Below are positions 1 through 10,516 of a stretch of 64,000 nt of DNA, in pieces (within the stretch, counting starts at the first letter, position 1; each line of letters starts with the position of its first letter). The stretch comes from Alphaproteobacteria bacterium (GTDB lineage Bacteria > Pseudomonadota > Alphaproteobacteria > Caulobacterales > Aquidulcibacteraceae), in assembly GCA_016124255.1 (NCBI GenBank), contig WGOB01000003.1, positions 1-64,000 of the forward strand. The letters run 5' to 3'. Made by a program: the position numbers and the translations under genes. A model generated the notes under the pieces. The model saw only the letters and a list, made by a program, of their open reading frames with translations, ran no database searches and was not told where the DNA came from.

Positions 1-1005
1 GAAGGCGGCTACCTGACCAATTCCAACGGCGAGCGCTTCATGGAGCGCTATGCGCCGACGGTGAAGGATCTGGCGCCGCGCGACATGGTCTCGCGCGCGA
101 TGACGATCGAGATTCGCGAAGGGCGCGGCGTGGGGCCGAACAAGGATCACATCTATCTTCACCTCGATCATCTTGATCCCAAGGTGCTGCACGAGCGCCT
201 GCCCGGGATCTCGGAGAGCGCCAAGATTTTCGCCGGCGTCGACGTCACCAAGGCGCCGATCCCGGTGCTGCCAACCGTGCATTACAATATGGGCGGCATC
301 CCCACGAACCATTTCGGCGAGGCGCTGACCAAGGCGAACGACGATCCCGACGTCGTTGTGCCCGGCCTGATGGCGGTGGGGGAGGCTGCGTGTGTGTCCG
401 TACACGGCGCAAACCGGCTCGGCTCCAATTCGCTGATCGATCTCGTGGTCTTTGGGCGTGCGGTGGGGCTGCGGTGCGGGGAGATGCTGAAGCCCGGCGC
501 CGCGCAGCCGGAGCTGCCCAAGGGGGCGACGGACGCGCATCTCGATCGCCTGGACAAGGCGCGCAACGCCAAGGGCGCCACGCCGACGGCGGCGCTGCGG
601 GAACGTATGCAGCTTGCGATGCAGGAAACCTGCGCCGTCTACCGCACGGGCGACACGCTGAAGGAAGGCGTCGACCGCATCGCGGAACTTTGGGCGCTGA
701 AGCGCGACATTGCGGTGACGGACCGCTCGATGATCTGGAACAGCGATCTCGCCGAAACGCTCGAATTCCAGAACCTGGTGGCGCAGGCGGCGGTGACGGC
801 GGCCGGCGCGCACAACCGCACCGAAAGCCGCGGCGCCCACGCCCGCGAGGATTTCCCCAAGCGCGATGACGTGAACTGGATGAAGCACACCCTCGCGTGG
901 CTCGATGAAACGAGCGGCGCGGTGCGGATCGATTATCGTCCGGTGCACGCCAACACGCTGACCAACGACGTCGAGCCGATCCCTCCGAAGGAGCGGGTGT
1001 ACTAA
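1..1005 (+). CDS. sdhA: succinate dehydrogenase flavoprotein subunit, C-terminal part (gene begins before the window)
   Basis: Open from base 1; motifs [46 protein letters not shown] are typical of SdhA. Confidence 0.97.
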   Translation, partial: EGGYLTNSNGERFMERYAPTVKDLAPRDMVSRAMTIEIREGRGVGPNKDHIYLHLDHLDPKVLHERLPGISESAKIFAGVDVTKAPIPVLPTVHYNMGGIPTNHFGEALTKANDDPDVVVPGLMAVGEAACVSVHGANRLGSNSLIDLVVFGRAVGLRCGEMLKPGAAQPELPKGATDAHLDRLDKARNAKGATPTAALRERMQLAMQETCAVYRTGDTLKEGVDRIAELWALKRDIAVTDRSMIWNSDLAETLEFQNLVAQAAVTAAGAHNRTESRGAHAREDFPKRDDVNWMKHTLAWLDETSGAVRIDYRPVHANTLTNDVEPIPPKERVY

Positions 1006-1010
1006 GTGCG

Positions 1011-1865
1011 ATGGAGAATGTGAGGCCGTATTTCGCCTACGGCTCCAACCTCCACGCCGCGGACTGGCGCGCGTGGTGCGCACGGCGGGGCTACGATCCG
1101 GACACGATCAGGCCGCTGGCGCGGGCGTTTCTGCCGGACCACCGCCTCGTCTTCGATTACCGCTCCCACACCCGCAACGGCGGCGTTTGCAATCTCGCGC
1201 CTGCACGCGGCGCCTATGTCGAAGGCTGGCTGTTCGATGTGTCCGAAGCCGGCTGGGCCGCGCTTGATGAGAAAGAGAGTCTCGGCGTCGCCTATGAGCG
1301 CGTCGATCTCATTGGGCTCACCGAAGCGGGCGAAGAGATCGCCGTCACCACCTATCGCGTGCCTGAGATGCGCCTCCATGGCCACACGCCGCCGACGCCG
1401 GAATACCTCGACATCGTGCTCTCCGCGCGGCGCGCGCTCGGCATGAACACGGCCGAGATCGAGAGCGCGGTGAACGAGGAGACGGCGCCTGCGCCCAATC
1501 TGTTCGTGTACGGCACGTTGTTGGAGGGCGAGGCCAACCACCACCGCATCGCGCGGCATTGCAACCGCTGCGCGGACGCGGCGGTGCGCGGCACATTGCA
1601 TGATCTCGGCGCCTATCCGGGGATGACGCTCGCGCCGGCGCACGATGTCCTCGGCGAGGTGGTCGCGCTCGACGCGGCGGGGGCGGGGCTCGCAGCAGCT
1701 GACCTGCTCGAATCGTTTCATGGGTTCGGCGATGCGCGGAACCTCTACCGCCGGACGCTGGTTCCCATCGGCGGCGCCTGGACCTGGACTTATGTGCTCA
1801 CCGGGCCCTTTGAGGCGCCGGTGATCGCCTCCGGCTGCTGGCGCACGCACGTCCGCAGCCGCTGA
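1011..1865 (+). CDS. gamma-glutamylcyclotransferase-like protein with two tandem GGCT-type domains
   Basis: N-terminal FAYGSNL motif and a second FVYGTLL...GTLHDLGAYPGM module in one ORF. Confidence 0.8.
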   Translation: MENVRPYFAYGSNLHAADWRAWCARRGYDPDTIRPLARAFLPDHRLVFDYRSHTRNGGVCNLAPARGAYVEGWLFDVSEAGWAALDEKESLGVAYERVDLIGLTEAGEEIAVTTYRVPEMRLHGHTPPTPEYLDIVLSARRALGMNTAEIESAVNEETAPAPNLFVYGTLLEGEANHHRIARHCNRCADAAVRGTLHDLGAYPGMTLAPAHDVLGEVVALDAAGAGLAAADLLESFHGFGDARNLYRRTLVPIGGAWTWTYVLTGPFEAPVIASGCWRTHVRSR

Positions 1866-1916
1866 CCGGCTGGAAATTGGCAAGACCTTAAGCGTCGGCA
1901 TCGTTAAGCTGAGCCG

Positions 1917-2465
1917 GTGCGCCGCTCGTTGACGATTCACCGCGATTGCCGCTCCGACGCGGTCCAGTGGATCGAGGTCGAGCTTTCGCGCCCCGAGCCG
2001 GACGTGCTGAGGCTCCACTACATTCTGCGCGGCGCGCTGCCGGACATCGCCATTCCCCACGCATCGCGGACCGCGCCGCTGCGGGTCGACGGTCTCTGGG
2101 AACACACCTGCTTTGAGGCGTTCATCGCCCAGGCCGGCGCGCCGGGCTACATGGAGTTCAATTTCTCGCCGGCGATCCAATATGCGGCGTACGCGTTCGA
2201 CGGCTATCGGGCGGGGATGCGGCCGCTCGCACTCGACGCTGAACCCTATCTCGGCTGCATGAACGACGGCGGCTATTTCCTGAAGCTCGACGCGTTCATC
2301 AAGGCGGCGTTCATCGCGGCGCCGATGAGGCTGGCGCTCAGCGCCGTCGTCGAGGAGAAAAGCGGGGCCAAATCCTATTGGGCGCTCGCGCATCCGCCCG
2401 GCAAACCCGACTTCCATCACGACGCCGGGTTCGTTCTCGATTTTCCTGGTACGGAGCAATCATGA
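1917..2465 (+). CDS. DOMON-like domain-containing protein (GTG start)
   Basis: Pattern LHYILRGALPDIAIP...LWEHTCFEAFIA...YMEFNFSPAIQYAAYAFDGYRAGM. Confidence 0.7.
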   Translation: MRRSLTIHRDCRSDAVQWIEVELSRPEPDVLRLHYILRGALPDIAIPHASRTAPLRVDGLWEHTCFEAFIAQAGAPGYMEFNFSPAIQYAAYAFDGYRAGMRPLALDAEPYLGCMNDGGYFLKLDAFIKAAFIAAPMRLALSAVVEEKSGAKSYWALAHPPGKPDFHHDAGFVLDFPGTEQS

Positions 2466-3667
2466 AGGTCGGTCTTGAACGCCTCCTCGCCGATCCTGCC
2501 TTGCGCGCGCCGCTGGCGGGCAAACGAGTGGCGCTCCTGGCGCATCCCGCGTCTGTCACCCGGGATCTCACGCACGCGCTCGACGCGCTCGCGGCATGCG
2601 GGGATGTGCGATTGACCGCGGCGTTCGGCCCCCAGCACGGGATGCGCGGGGACAAGCAGGACAACATGATCGAAAGCCCGGACTATGACGATCCGGCATT
2701 GGGGATTCCGGTGTTCAGCCTCTATGGCGAATTCCGCCGCCCGACCGGGCAGATGATGTCGACGTTCGATGTCTTGCTGGTCGATCTGCAGGACCTTGGC
2801 TGTCGCATCTACACGTTCATCACGACGCTGCTCTATGTGATGGAAGCCTGCGCGCGCGACGGCAAGGCGCTCTGGGTGCTCGATCGGCCCAATCCGGCAG
2901 GACGTCCGATCGAGGGGCTGTCCTTGCGCGCGGGCTGGGAAAGTTTCGTCGGCGCTGGCCCGCTGCCTATGCGCCATGGGCTGACGCTTGGCGAGTTGGG
3001 CTTCTGGTTCATGGAGCATTTCAAGCTCGATCTCGACTATCGAGTCATCGAGATGGGCGATTATCGTCCGGACGATGCGCCGGGCTATGGGTGGCCGATC
3101 GGCGAACGCACCTGGGTCAATCCGAGCCCGAACGCGCCCAACCTCTTTATGGCGCGCGCCTATGCCGGCACGGTGATGCTCGAGGGCACGACATTGTCGG
3201 AGGGACGCGGCACGACGCGTCCGCTGGAGCTCTTCGGCGCGCCGGACATCGATGCGCAGCGCGTGCTTGCAGAGATGCGCGCGTTTGCGCCGGACTGGGT
3301 GCAGGGGTGTCGGCTCCGTGCAATTTCGTTTGAGCCGACGTTTCATAAGCACGTCAAGACGCTGTGCAGCGGCGTGCAGATCCACACCGAGGATCCTGCG
3401 CACTACGATCATGCGGCCTTCAAGCCCTGGCGGCTGCAGGCGCTGGCGTTCAAGGCGATCCGCCGGCTCTATCCGGACTACGACCTCTGGCGCGATTTCC
3501 CCTACGAGTACGAACTCGGCAAGCTGGCGATCGACGTGATCAATGGCGGGCCGTCGCTGCGCGAATGGGTTGACGATGCTGCGTCCGCCCCGGGCGATCT
3601 CGATGCGTTGACGCGCCCGGACGAGCTGGCGTGGCAGGGAGAGCGACAGCGGCGCCTGATCTACTGA
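2462..3667 (+). CDS. DUF1343 / NamZ-like exo-beta-N-acetylmuramidase family protein
   Basis: GKRVALLAHPASV, FGPQHGMRGDKQDNM, VDLQDLGCRIYTFITTL, LDRPNP; ATGA overlap with the preceding gene. Confidence 0.85.
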   Translation: MKVGLERLLADPALRAPLAGKRVALLAHPASVTRDLTHALDALAACGDVRLTAAFGPQHGMRGDKQDNMIESPDYDDPALGIPVFSLYGEFRRPTGQMMSTFDVLLVDLQDLGCRIYTFITTLLYVMEACARDGKALWVLDRPNPAGRPIEGLSLRAGWESFVGAGPLPMRHGLTLGELGFWFMEHFKLDLDYRVIEMGDYRPDDAPGYGWPIGERTWVNPSPNAPNLFMARAYAGTVMLEGTTLSEGRGTTRPLELFGAPDIDAQRVLAEMRAFAPDWVQGCRLRAISFEPTFHKHVKTLCSGVQIHTEDPAHYDHAAFKPWRLQALAFKAIRRLYPDYDLWRDFPYEYELGKLAIDVINGGPSLREWVDDAASAPGDLDALTRPDELAWQGERQRRLIY

Positions 3668-3673
3668 ACGGCG

Positions 3674-4102
3674 CTAGGCGCTTACCGGCGCCTGGAAGCA
3701 GAGACCGTATCCGTCCGGGTCCTGAAGATAGAGCTGGCGCATCCCGTATGGCGCATCTTTCGGTGCAGCAAGATCAGGCAGCTTTTGGCTCAACGTTGCG
3801 AAGACAGCATCGACGCCCGCCGCATCTTCGCAGCCGAAATAGAGGCATGTATCGCCATGATAGCGCTGCTGCGCCTCCACGCGCGCCGCCGGCCGCTCGC
3901 CTTCGTCATAGGCGGTGTTGAGCATGATGTGCGCAGGCCCCTGCCGCAGCCAGACGAAGTGCGAGAAGCGCCCCTCCGGCGCGTCTATTTCGGGCGAGGC
4001 GCTGACGATCTCGAAGCCGAGCGCATCGCGGTAGAAGGCGAGTGCGGCAGGCATGTCATAGACCTGCAGCAGCGGCGCCAGCCCGTTGGCGGTTATCGTC
4101 AT
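3674..4102 (-). CDS. VOC family (glyoxalase/bleomycin resistance-like) protein
   Basis: PLLQVYDMPAALAFYRDALGFEIV ... LYLQDPDGYGLCFQ. Confidence 0.85.
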   Translation of the reverse strand: MTITANGLAPLLQVYDMPAALAFYRDALGFEIVSASPEIDAPEGRFSHFVWLRQGPAHIMLNTAYDEGERPAARVEAQQRYHGDTCLYFGCEDAAGVDAVFATLSQKLPDLAAPKDAPYGMRQLYLQDPDGYGLCFQAPVSA

Positions 4103-4698
4103 GATCGCTGGTCCTCGAAGGCGGCCAGGTCGGGATCGAGACTTTGCCCGGGATCAAGCTGAACGCCGATCGTGTTCAGGAACATCGACACCTGCGTGTA
4201 TTGACCGACCGTGAGAATGAGATCGATCCGCTGCGCATCGGAGAAATGTGCGCCGAGCGCCTCCCAAGTCAAAGTCGAGATGAACTTGTCGCCGACGAGT
4301 TCATCGCTCGCGCGCAGGAGCGCCGCGTCGGCGGCCGACCAGCCCGGCGCGTCGGCGCCTGCCTTGATCCGTGCGATCTCCGCATCAGACAGTCCGCAGG
4401 CTTTGCCGATGGCGGCGTGCTGCGTCCATTCATAGCCGGAGCGGCACAGGCAGCCGACGCGCAGGATCGCGATCTCGCGCTCGCGCGCCGGCAAGGAGTT
4501 CTTCTTCGAGAGGATATAATTGCCGTAGGCGAGGAACGCCTTGAACGCGTCCGGCATGCGCAGGAACGTGCGGAAGATGTTCAGGAGCGGCCGGCCGCTG
4601 ATCGGCCCGCGCTCCGTCATGGGCTGCACGAGCGCGCGCTGTTCCTCGGTCCATTCGGTTTCGGGCAGCGGCGGGATACGAGGGGCGTGCAGGCGCAT
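4099..4698 (-). CDS. carboxymuconolactone decarboxylase family protein
   Basis: LPAREREIAILRVGCLCRSGYEWTQHAAIG signature. Confidence 0.85.
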   Translation of the reverse strand: MRLHAPRIPPLPETEWTEEQRALVQPMTERGPISGRPLLNIFRTFLRMPDAFKAFLAYGNYILSKKNSLPAREREIAILRVGCLCRSGYEWTQHAAIGKACGLSDAEIARIKAGADAPGWSAADAALLRASDELVGDKFISTLTWEALGAHFSDAQRIDLILTVGQYTQVSMFLNTIGVQLDPGQSLDPDLAAFEDQRS

Positions 4699-4813
4699 GG
4701 CGGCTCCGAGACTGGCGCGCCACTATCCCGTTGTGCGCGCAGCCGATGCAAGCGCGGACTGTCGATTCAGGCGTGGCCTTCCGCTTCCAGCGTTTGGGCT
4801 CTATGTGCTGGTC

Positions 4814-5254
4814 ATGGGTTTTCTCGCTGCGCTCGGCGCCGAATTCGTCGCCCGCCGCCGACGCCTGCGCAAGGCGCTGGGGGATCGCGGGCAGGGATTG
4901 TTCGAACTCTTTGTGCTCGGCGGATTGCTGCTTGGATCGGCCGGGCTGTTCTACCAGCCGTGGATGCTGCCGGCGGCGGCGTGGGGGTTCGCTGCGCCGG
5001 CGCTGTTCGTTGCGCTCTATCTGGCGCTCGACGCGCGCCGCCAACGGGCGCTCGCTGGCGCGTCCGATCCCGACAAAGACAAAGTGCGCAAGCGGTCCGA
5101 TCTGGCGACGCTGGCGATGACGCTCGGCTGCGTTTTCCTCGGCTATGCGGCGTTTGCGGTGGGCGTCATGGCCGATCCCCGGCCGCGTCCCGAAGCGCCG
5201 GGCTGGCAGCCCCCGTCGGACGCGATCGACACCGAGATCTTCTCGGCGAACTGA
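4814..5254 (+). CDS. hypothetical membrane protein
   Basis: Hydrophobic segments (LFELFVLGGLLLGSAGLF, LATLAMTLGCVFLGYAAFAVGVM); start codon uncertain. Confidence 0.6.
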   Translation: MGFLAALGAEFVARRRRLRKALGDRGQGLFELFVLGGLLLGSAGLFYQPWMLPAAAWGFAAPALFVALYLALDARRQRALAGASDPDKDKVRKRSDLATLAMTLGCVFLGYAAFAVGVMADPRPRPEAPGWQPPSDAIDTEIFSAN

Positions 5255-5318
5255 AACGGACTCGCGGTCGCCGCAGTTTCACCTTCATGCTCTTCAGAAT
5301 CGGCGTGAGGGAGGGATC

Positions 5319-6719
5319 ATGACCGCGTCGCGCCTGCCGGGCCGTTCCTTGGGGCTCAAATTTCTGCTCGTCTGCGCGCTTGCGCTCGCGATGAGCATCC
5401 CCGCCTACGCCGTCTTCATCATGATCTATGAGCGCACCAGCCGCGCCGAACAGGTGATCGCCGAGGTCGGCCAGACCTATGGCGGCGAGCAGGCCTTCAT
5501 GGGCCCCGTGCTGATCGCGCCCTACCGCATCGAACGCACGATCACGCGCGACGTCGAGACCGGGTGGTACGTGGTCTTCGCCGAAACCGGCGAGGGCGAG
5601 GCGGTGGTGGACACCGACGTCCGATCGCGCGGCGATCTCTTCAAGGTGCGCACCTATGCGGCCGATCTTGCGTTCAACGCACAGTTCAACCTGGCGGGCG
5701 AGCCGTCCGCCGCGCCGGACGGCGCCGTGGTCGATTGGTCGCGCGCGGCGATCCTCATCGGCGTCGCTGATCCGCGCGGCGCCCAAGGCACGGCTGAGAT
5801 CCGCATTGGGGAGCGCACGATCGCGCTGGAGCCCGGCTCCGTGTACGGACAATGGGCGCCCGCTGCGCCTGTCCCCTACGCCGAGGGCGCGGTGACGGGA
5901 ATGAGGCCGTTCCAATGGCTCGCGGCCGATCTTGGCGATCTGGCGGGGCCGGACGCGGCGTTCCAAGTCAGCGCCGTGCTGCGCTTCACGGGCGTTGAAT
6001 CGCTCAGCCTCGGCGCGTTCGCCCGCAATACCGAACTGCGCATGCGCGGGGACTGGGCCGACGTCGGCTATTTCGGCGCTTTTCCCGTGACCCAGGCCAC
6101 GCCGCGAGAGGGCTTCGAGGCGCGCTGGTCGATCCCCTATGTGGGGCGCGGCGTCGCCGCTGCAGGCGCCGCGCGCGATCTTGGCCAGCTCGCGGCGACG
6201 CAAGTGCAGGTCCGGTTCATCGACGCCGCCAACCCCTACCAGGCCGTCACGCGCAGCCTCAAATACGCGCTGCTTTTCCTGGGCGTCGTGTTCCTGGCGT
6301 ATTTCCTGTTCGAGGCGACGAGCGATCGGCGCGTGCACCCGGCGCAATATGTCCTCGTCGGGCTGGCGCAGATCATCTTCTACCTGCTGCTCCTGGCGCT
6401 TGCGGAGCGGATCGGCTTCGATTGGGCGTTTCTGATCGCGGCGGCGGCGACGGTATCGCTCATCGGCGTTTATCTCGGCCAGATTTTCAGAAGCCTGCGC
6501 GTCGCCGGCGTCGGCCTGGCGGCGTTCGCGCTGCTCTATGCGCTGATCTATCTGCTGATGCGCATCGAGGATTATGCGCTGCTGGCCGGCGCGGTGGCCG
6601 CCTTCGTCGCGGTGGCGGCGGTGATGTACTTCACACGCAACCTCGATTGGTATGGGCTGACGCAGGATCTGCGGACGTTCCCGCAGCGGCAGCCGGACGA
6701 CCGCGACCAGGCCTCCTGA
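5319..6719 (+). CDS. creD: CreD-like inner membrane protein
   Basis: Periplasmic domain then [42 protein letters not shown], typical of CreD; SD GGAGGG upstream. Confidence 0.85.
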   Translation: MTASRLPGRSLGLKFLLVCALALAMSIPAYAVFIMIYERTSRAEQVIAEVGQTYGGEQAFMGPVLIAPYRIERTITRDVETGWYVVFAETGEGEAVVDTDVRSRGDLFKVRTYAADLAFNAQFNLAGEPSAAPDGAVVDWSRAAILIGVADPRGAQGTAEIRIGERTIALEPGSVYGQWAPAAPVPYAEGAVTGMRPFQWLAADLGDLAGPDAAFQVSAVLRFTGVESLSLGAFARNTELRMRGDWADVGYFGAFPVTQATPREGFEARWSIPYVGRGVAAAGAARDLGQLAATQVQVRFIDAANPYQAVTRSLKYALLFLGVVFLAYFLFEATSDRRVHPAQYVLVGLAQIIFYLLLLALAERIGFDWAFLIAAAATVSLIGVYLGQIFRSLRVAGVGLAAFALLYALIYLLMRIEDYALLAGAVAAFVAVAAVMYFTRNLDWYGLTQDLRTFPQRQPDDRDQAS

Positions 6720-6795
6720 CGCGGCGGGCTTGCGGCAAGTCGGCGGCTTGACCGGCCGCGCGCATGCCGCCACGGTCCGCCGCGAAGGAGCATCG

Positions 6796-7578
6796 ATGGT
6801 CCAGCTGACGCTGCCGAAGAACGCGCAGGTGAAGCCCGGCAAGCGGCACGCCGCGCCCAAGGGAGCAACGCGCGTGCGCCGGTTCAAGGTCTACCGTTTC
6901 GATCCCGAGTCCGGCGAAAATCCGCGCTGGGACATCTACGACGTCGATCTCGACAGCTGCGGCCCCATGGTGCTGGACGCGATCATCGCGATCAAGAACA
7001 CGATGGATTCAACGCTCACCTTCCGCCGCTCCTGCCGCGAAGGCGTGTGCGGCTCGTGCGCGATGAACATCTCGGGCCGCAACACGCTCGCCTGCACCAA
7101 GGGCATGGAGGAGCTGCCGCCGGGCGTGATCACGATTGCGCCGCTCCCGTCGCAGCCCGTGGTGAAGGATTTGGTGCCGGACCTGACGAATTTCTATGCG
7201 CAATACGCCTCGATCAAACCCTTCCTGCAAACGGTGACGCCCGAACCGCAGAAGGAATGGCGACAGAGCGAAGAGGATCGCAAGAAGGTCGATGGGCTCT
7301 ATGAGTGCATCCTCTGCGCGTGCTGCTCCACCGCGTGCCCGTCCTATTGGTGGAACGGCGATCGGTTCCTTGGGCCGGCGGCGCTGCTGCACGCCCAGCG
7401 CTGGCTGGTCGACAGTCGCGACGAGGCCGCGGGGGAGCGGCTCGACGACCTGGAGGATCCGTTCCGGCTCTATCGCTGCCACACGATCATGAATTGCGCG
7501 CAGGTGTGCCCCAAGGGGCTGAACCCCGCCAAAGCGATCGCCGAGATCAAGCGGGACCTGGTTGAGCGGCGGTTCTAA
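6796..7578 (+). CDS. sdhB: succinate dehydrogenase iron-sulfur subunit
   Basis: [48 protein letters not shown] cluster motifs; AAGGAG SD. Confidence 0.98.
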   Translation: MVQLTLPKNAQVKPGKRHAAPKGATRVRRFKVYRFDPESGENPRWDIYDVDLDSCGPMVLDAIIAIKNTMDSTLTFRRSCREGVCGSCAMNISGRNTLACTKGMEELPPGVITIAPLPSQPVVKDLVPDLTNFYAQYASIKPFLQTVTPEPQKEWRQSEEDRKKVDGLYECILCACCSTACPSYWWNGDRFLGPAALLHAQRWLVDSRDEAAGERLDDLEDPFRLYRCHTIMNCAQVCPKGLNPAKAIAEIKRDLVERRF

Positions 7579-7589
7579 CTGAGAGCGCG

Positions 7590-8159
7590 CTACTGCGTCG
7601 CGCCAGGCTCTTCCAGCTGACGGCGCGCGTGCACCGCGCCGGCGATGACAAGCAGCACGATGGCGGCCAAGGCGCTCAGCAGGAACGCGATCAGCTTCAA
7701 CGCGGTCGCTGCGCCCGCGACATAGGCGAGCAGGCCCGGCGACGCCGGGTGCTGCGCATAGAACAAAGCCAGCAAGCCGTCTTCGATCAGGTCGAACGCG
7801 CCGGCCGCCAGCGGCGCGACGATCGCGCAGCGCCAGATGCGCGCCTCCCATCCGATCCGGCGCAGTGCGAATGCGATGAGCCCCGCAAGCGCAACCGCCA
7901 GGACGATCGCGTAAATGAGATCCAGCGCCAGGAAGATGCGGGCGGTCTGAAAGGTCTCGGGCGTGTAGGCGGCGAGCACCTCAGCCACGCGCGCGGGGCC
8001 ATAGAGCGGGCTCTCCTGCAGCTCGCGTCCGCCGGCCGCGGCCTTGAGTTCGCTCCACAGCGGCAGCGCGCTCAGGAGAAACCAGCCATAGAGCAGCGCC
8101 GTGACCGTCAGGATAAGGATGACCGGCCCGCGCACGTACTTTAGGAAGAAGCCGTTCAT
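7590..8159 (-). CDS. hypothetical membrane protein
   Basis: MNGFFLKYVRGPVILILTVTALLYGWF and further TM segments. Confidence 0.6.
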   Translation of the reverse strand: MNGFFLKYVRGPVILILTVTALLYGWFLLSALPLWSELKAAAGGRELQESPLYGPARVAEVLAAYTPETFQTARIFLALDLIYAIVLAVALAGLIAFALRRIGWEARIWRCAIVAPLAAGAFDLIEDGLLALFYAQHPASPGLLAYVAGAATALKLIAFLLSALAAIVLLVIAGAVHARRQLEEPGATQ

Positions 8160-8227
8160 CGCCCGTCCCGCTCGCGATCGTCCCGCTCGCGTTTTGGCGG
8201 TGTTAGCACGACCGGAGGCATGCGCCC

Positions 8228-9469
8228 ATGGCAAACCCCCAACGCTTCGCGTTTCCGCCGGATTTCATCTGGGGCGCCGCGGCCGCCGCGCACCAAGTCG
8301 AAGGCGCCAATTGGGCGAGCGATTGCTGGGCGCTCGAACACGCGCGGCCGAGCTTCTTCGCCGAGCCTTCCGCGGACGCGTGCGACCACCTCAATCGGTA
8401 CACGGATGATATCGCATTGCTCGCGGGCCTCGGGCTCAAGGCGTGGCGATTCTCGATCGAGTGGGCGCGGGTGGAGCCGGAGGAAGGGGCGTTCTCGCAA
8501 GCCGCTTTCGATCATTATGCGCGCGTGATCGATTGCTGCCTCGCGCACGACGTGGCGCCGATCGCGACGTTCCATCATTTCACCAATCCGCGCTGGGTCG
8601 CACGCGACGGCGGCTGGGCCGACGACCGGATCGTCGATCGGTTCGCGCGTTATTGTGCGCGCACCGCGGAGGCGCTGGGCGCCGGCCTTGCGTGGGCGTG
8701 CACGATCAATGAGGTGAACATTCCGGACGCAATCGCGGGGCAGATGCGCCGGGTCGCGGAGAAGTTTCCGGACCAGGCCGCCGCTGCGCACGCTGCGCTG
8801 GGCGCGCCGGTGCAAGCGTTCTTCCTGTTCGCGGGCGGAGACGGCTATGCGCGGCGTGCGATCGAAGCGCACTTCAAGGCGCGCGACGCCATCAAGAGCG
8901 CCGCGCCCCATGTGCCGGTGGGGATGACGCTGTCGATCCAGCACAATGTTGCGGAGAACGATGCGGCGGCGGACGGGCTCGCGGCTTATCGGCGGCAGGC
9001 TTATGCGCCGTACTACGAGGCTGCGCGCGCCGATGATTTTCTCGGCGTGCAGACCTATACGCGGCAGCTGATCGATGCGACGGGGCGCCCGCACCGGCGC
9101 CCGCCGGAGGGCGTGGAGGTCACGCAGATGGGCTACGAGTATCGCCCGGATGCGCTGGCCGCGGTCTGCCGCGAAGCATGGGCGGCCACGCAGCGTCCGC
9201 TCTTCGTGACGGAGAACGGCATCGCCGCCGCGGACGATGCGCGCCGCGCCGCCTTCATCCGCGAAGCTTTAACGGCGCTGCACCCGCTGAGCGCGGAGGG
9301 CGTCGATCTGCGCGGCTATCTCTACTGGTCGCTGCTCGATAATTTCGAGTGGCTCTATGGCTATCGCATGCAGTTCGGGCTGATCGGCGTTGATCGCGCG
9401 ACGCAGGCGCGCGCGATCAAGCGGTCGGCGGTGATGCTCGGGGAAATCGCGCGCGCCAACGCCGTGTGA
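8228..9469 (+). CDS. glycoside hydrolase family 1 (beta-glucosidase-like)
   Basis: FPPDFIWGAAAAAHQVEG, WRFSIEWARVEP, FVTENGIA, GYLYWSLLDNFEW. Confidence 0.95.
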   Translation: MANPQRFAFPPDFIWGAAAAAHQVEGANWASDCWALEHARPSFFAEPSADACDHLNRYTDDIALLAGLGLKAWRFSIEWARVEPEEGAFSQAAFDHYARVIDCCLAHDVAPIATFHHFTNPRWVARDGGWADDRIVDRFARYCARTAEALGAGLAWACTINEVNIPDAIAGQMRRVAEKFPDQAAAAHAALGAPVQAFFLFAGGDGYARRAIEAHFKARDAIKSAAPHVPVGMTLSIQHNVAENDAAADGLAAYRRQAYAPYYEAARADDFLGVQTYTRQLIDATGRPHRRPPEGVEVTQMGYEYRPDALAAVCREAWAATQRPLFVTENGIAAADDARRAAFIREALTALHPLSAEGVDLRGYLYWSLLDNFEWLYGYRMQFGLIGVDRATQARAIKRSAVMLGEIARANAV

Positions 9470-9473
9470 GGGG

Positions 9474-10433
9474 TCACTCCGCCTGCGCTCTGTTGGCGCG
9501 CGCGCCTTGCGCGAAGGTGTCGATGGGATCGCGCCAGGCGCATTCGGGGCCATTGGGATCGTAGGGCGCATCCCCGTTTTCGGACAACACGCGCTCGACA
9601 TAGCGCTTGATGCGCCGTGATACGCTCGCCGGTTCGCCTTGCGTCGCGTCAGGGGGGATGACGGGGCCGAACGTCAGCTTGTAGGCGTGGCCGCTCTTGT
9701 TCAGCAATTCGCGGAACAAGGTCATGTCGCGCAGTTCGCGCGAGACCTTGTCGAAGAGGTGGAACCAGAAGGCGTGCGGCCCGGTCACATGGCACGGCAC
9801 GATCGGCAGCGCGTATTTCCGCGCGATGGAGACCGCGCTCGCCATCCATTCGGGGTCGGTCAAGCGCCCGTCGCCGCGCACGCGCGCCAGGCGTCCGGCG
9901 GGAAAGATGACGATCGGGCGCCCGGCTGCGATCGCTTCCCCCGTCATCTTCAGCGTGAGGCGCGTGCGTTCGCGCGTGCGCTTGGCCATCACCCATTCGA
10001 CCGGGATCAGCACGTCGTCGAACCGCGGGCACACGCGCTGCGCATCGGAATTGGCGTAGAACATGTGATCGGGCCGGATCGGCCGGAGCGCGTCATAGAC
10101 GGCGATGCCGTCCGTGATCCCGGTGGGGTGGTTGGCGAGGATGAGAAACGGCTTGTCACGCGGGATGCGGTCGGCGCCGTAGGTTTCGAGCTTCAGGTTG
10201 AGGATTGCGCTCAGATGCGCGAGCGCATCCGCGCCGCCGAGGGGGGCGATCGCGTCGGCCATCTCCACAGCGCGGCGGTAATTCAGGATCTGGTAGAGCG
10301 GGGGACGCAGCATCGGCCAGGCCCATGTCCGCGACAGGCGCGGCGCGCGCTCTTCGATCAGCACGTCGATGATGTGCGGGTGGGCGGTGCGCACCATCTG
10401 CGCGCCGCCCTCGCCCGCGAGCGAGTCGGCCAT
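9474..10433 (-). CDS. lysophospholipid/1-acylglycerol-3-phosphate acyltransferase-like protein
   Basis: KPFLILANHPTGITDGIAVYD (NHxxxxD-like) and IVIFPAGRLAR motifs. Confidence 0.8.
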   Translation of the reverse strand: MADSLAGEGGAQMVRTAHPHIIDVLIEERAPRLSRTWAWPMLRPPLYQILNYRRAVEMADAIAPLGGADALAHLSAILNLKLETYGADRIPRDKPFLILANHPTGITDGIAVYDALRPIRPDHMFYANSDAQRVCPRFDDVLIPVEWVMAKRTRERTRLTLKMTGEAIAAGRPIVIFPAGRLARVRGDGRLTDPEWMASAVSIARKYALPIVPCHVTGPHAFWFHLFDKVSRELRDMTLFRELLNKSGHAYKLTFGPVIPPDATQGEPASVSRRIKRYVERVLSENGDAPYDPNGPECAWRDPIDTFAQGARANRAQAE

Positions 10434-10516
10434 GGCCGCTATTCACCATGGGAGCGGCCGGCTTGAAAGCGCCTCTTGCGCTTGCGCTCCGGCGTGCGAC
10501 GCGCTTTGTCGCGGCC

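Noticed and set aside
1885-1916. CtrA site (TTAAGCGTCGGCATCGTTAAG) before the DOMON gene
   Set aside because: Spacing between TTAA half-sites is 12, not 7.
1002-2459. Large antisense ORFs (e.g. 1002-2459 minus, 5166-6887 minus, 29702-31402 minus, 26827-28248 plus, 19816-21177 minus)
   Set aside because: Arg/His/Pro/Ala-rich translations opposite well-recognised genes; typical spurious ORFs of high-GC DNA with no SD or family signatures.
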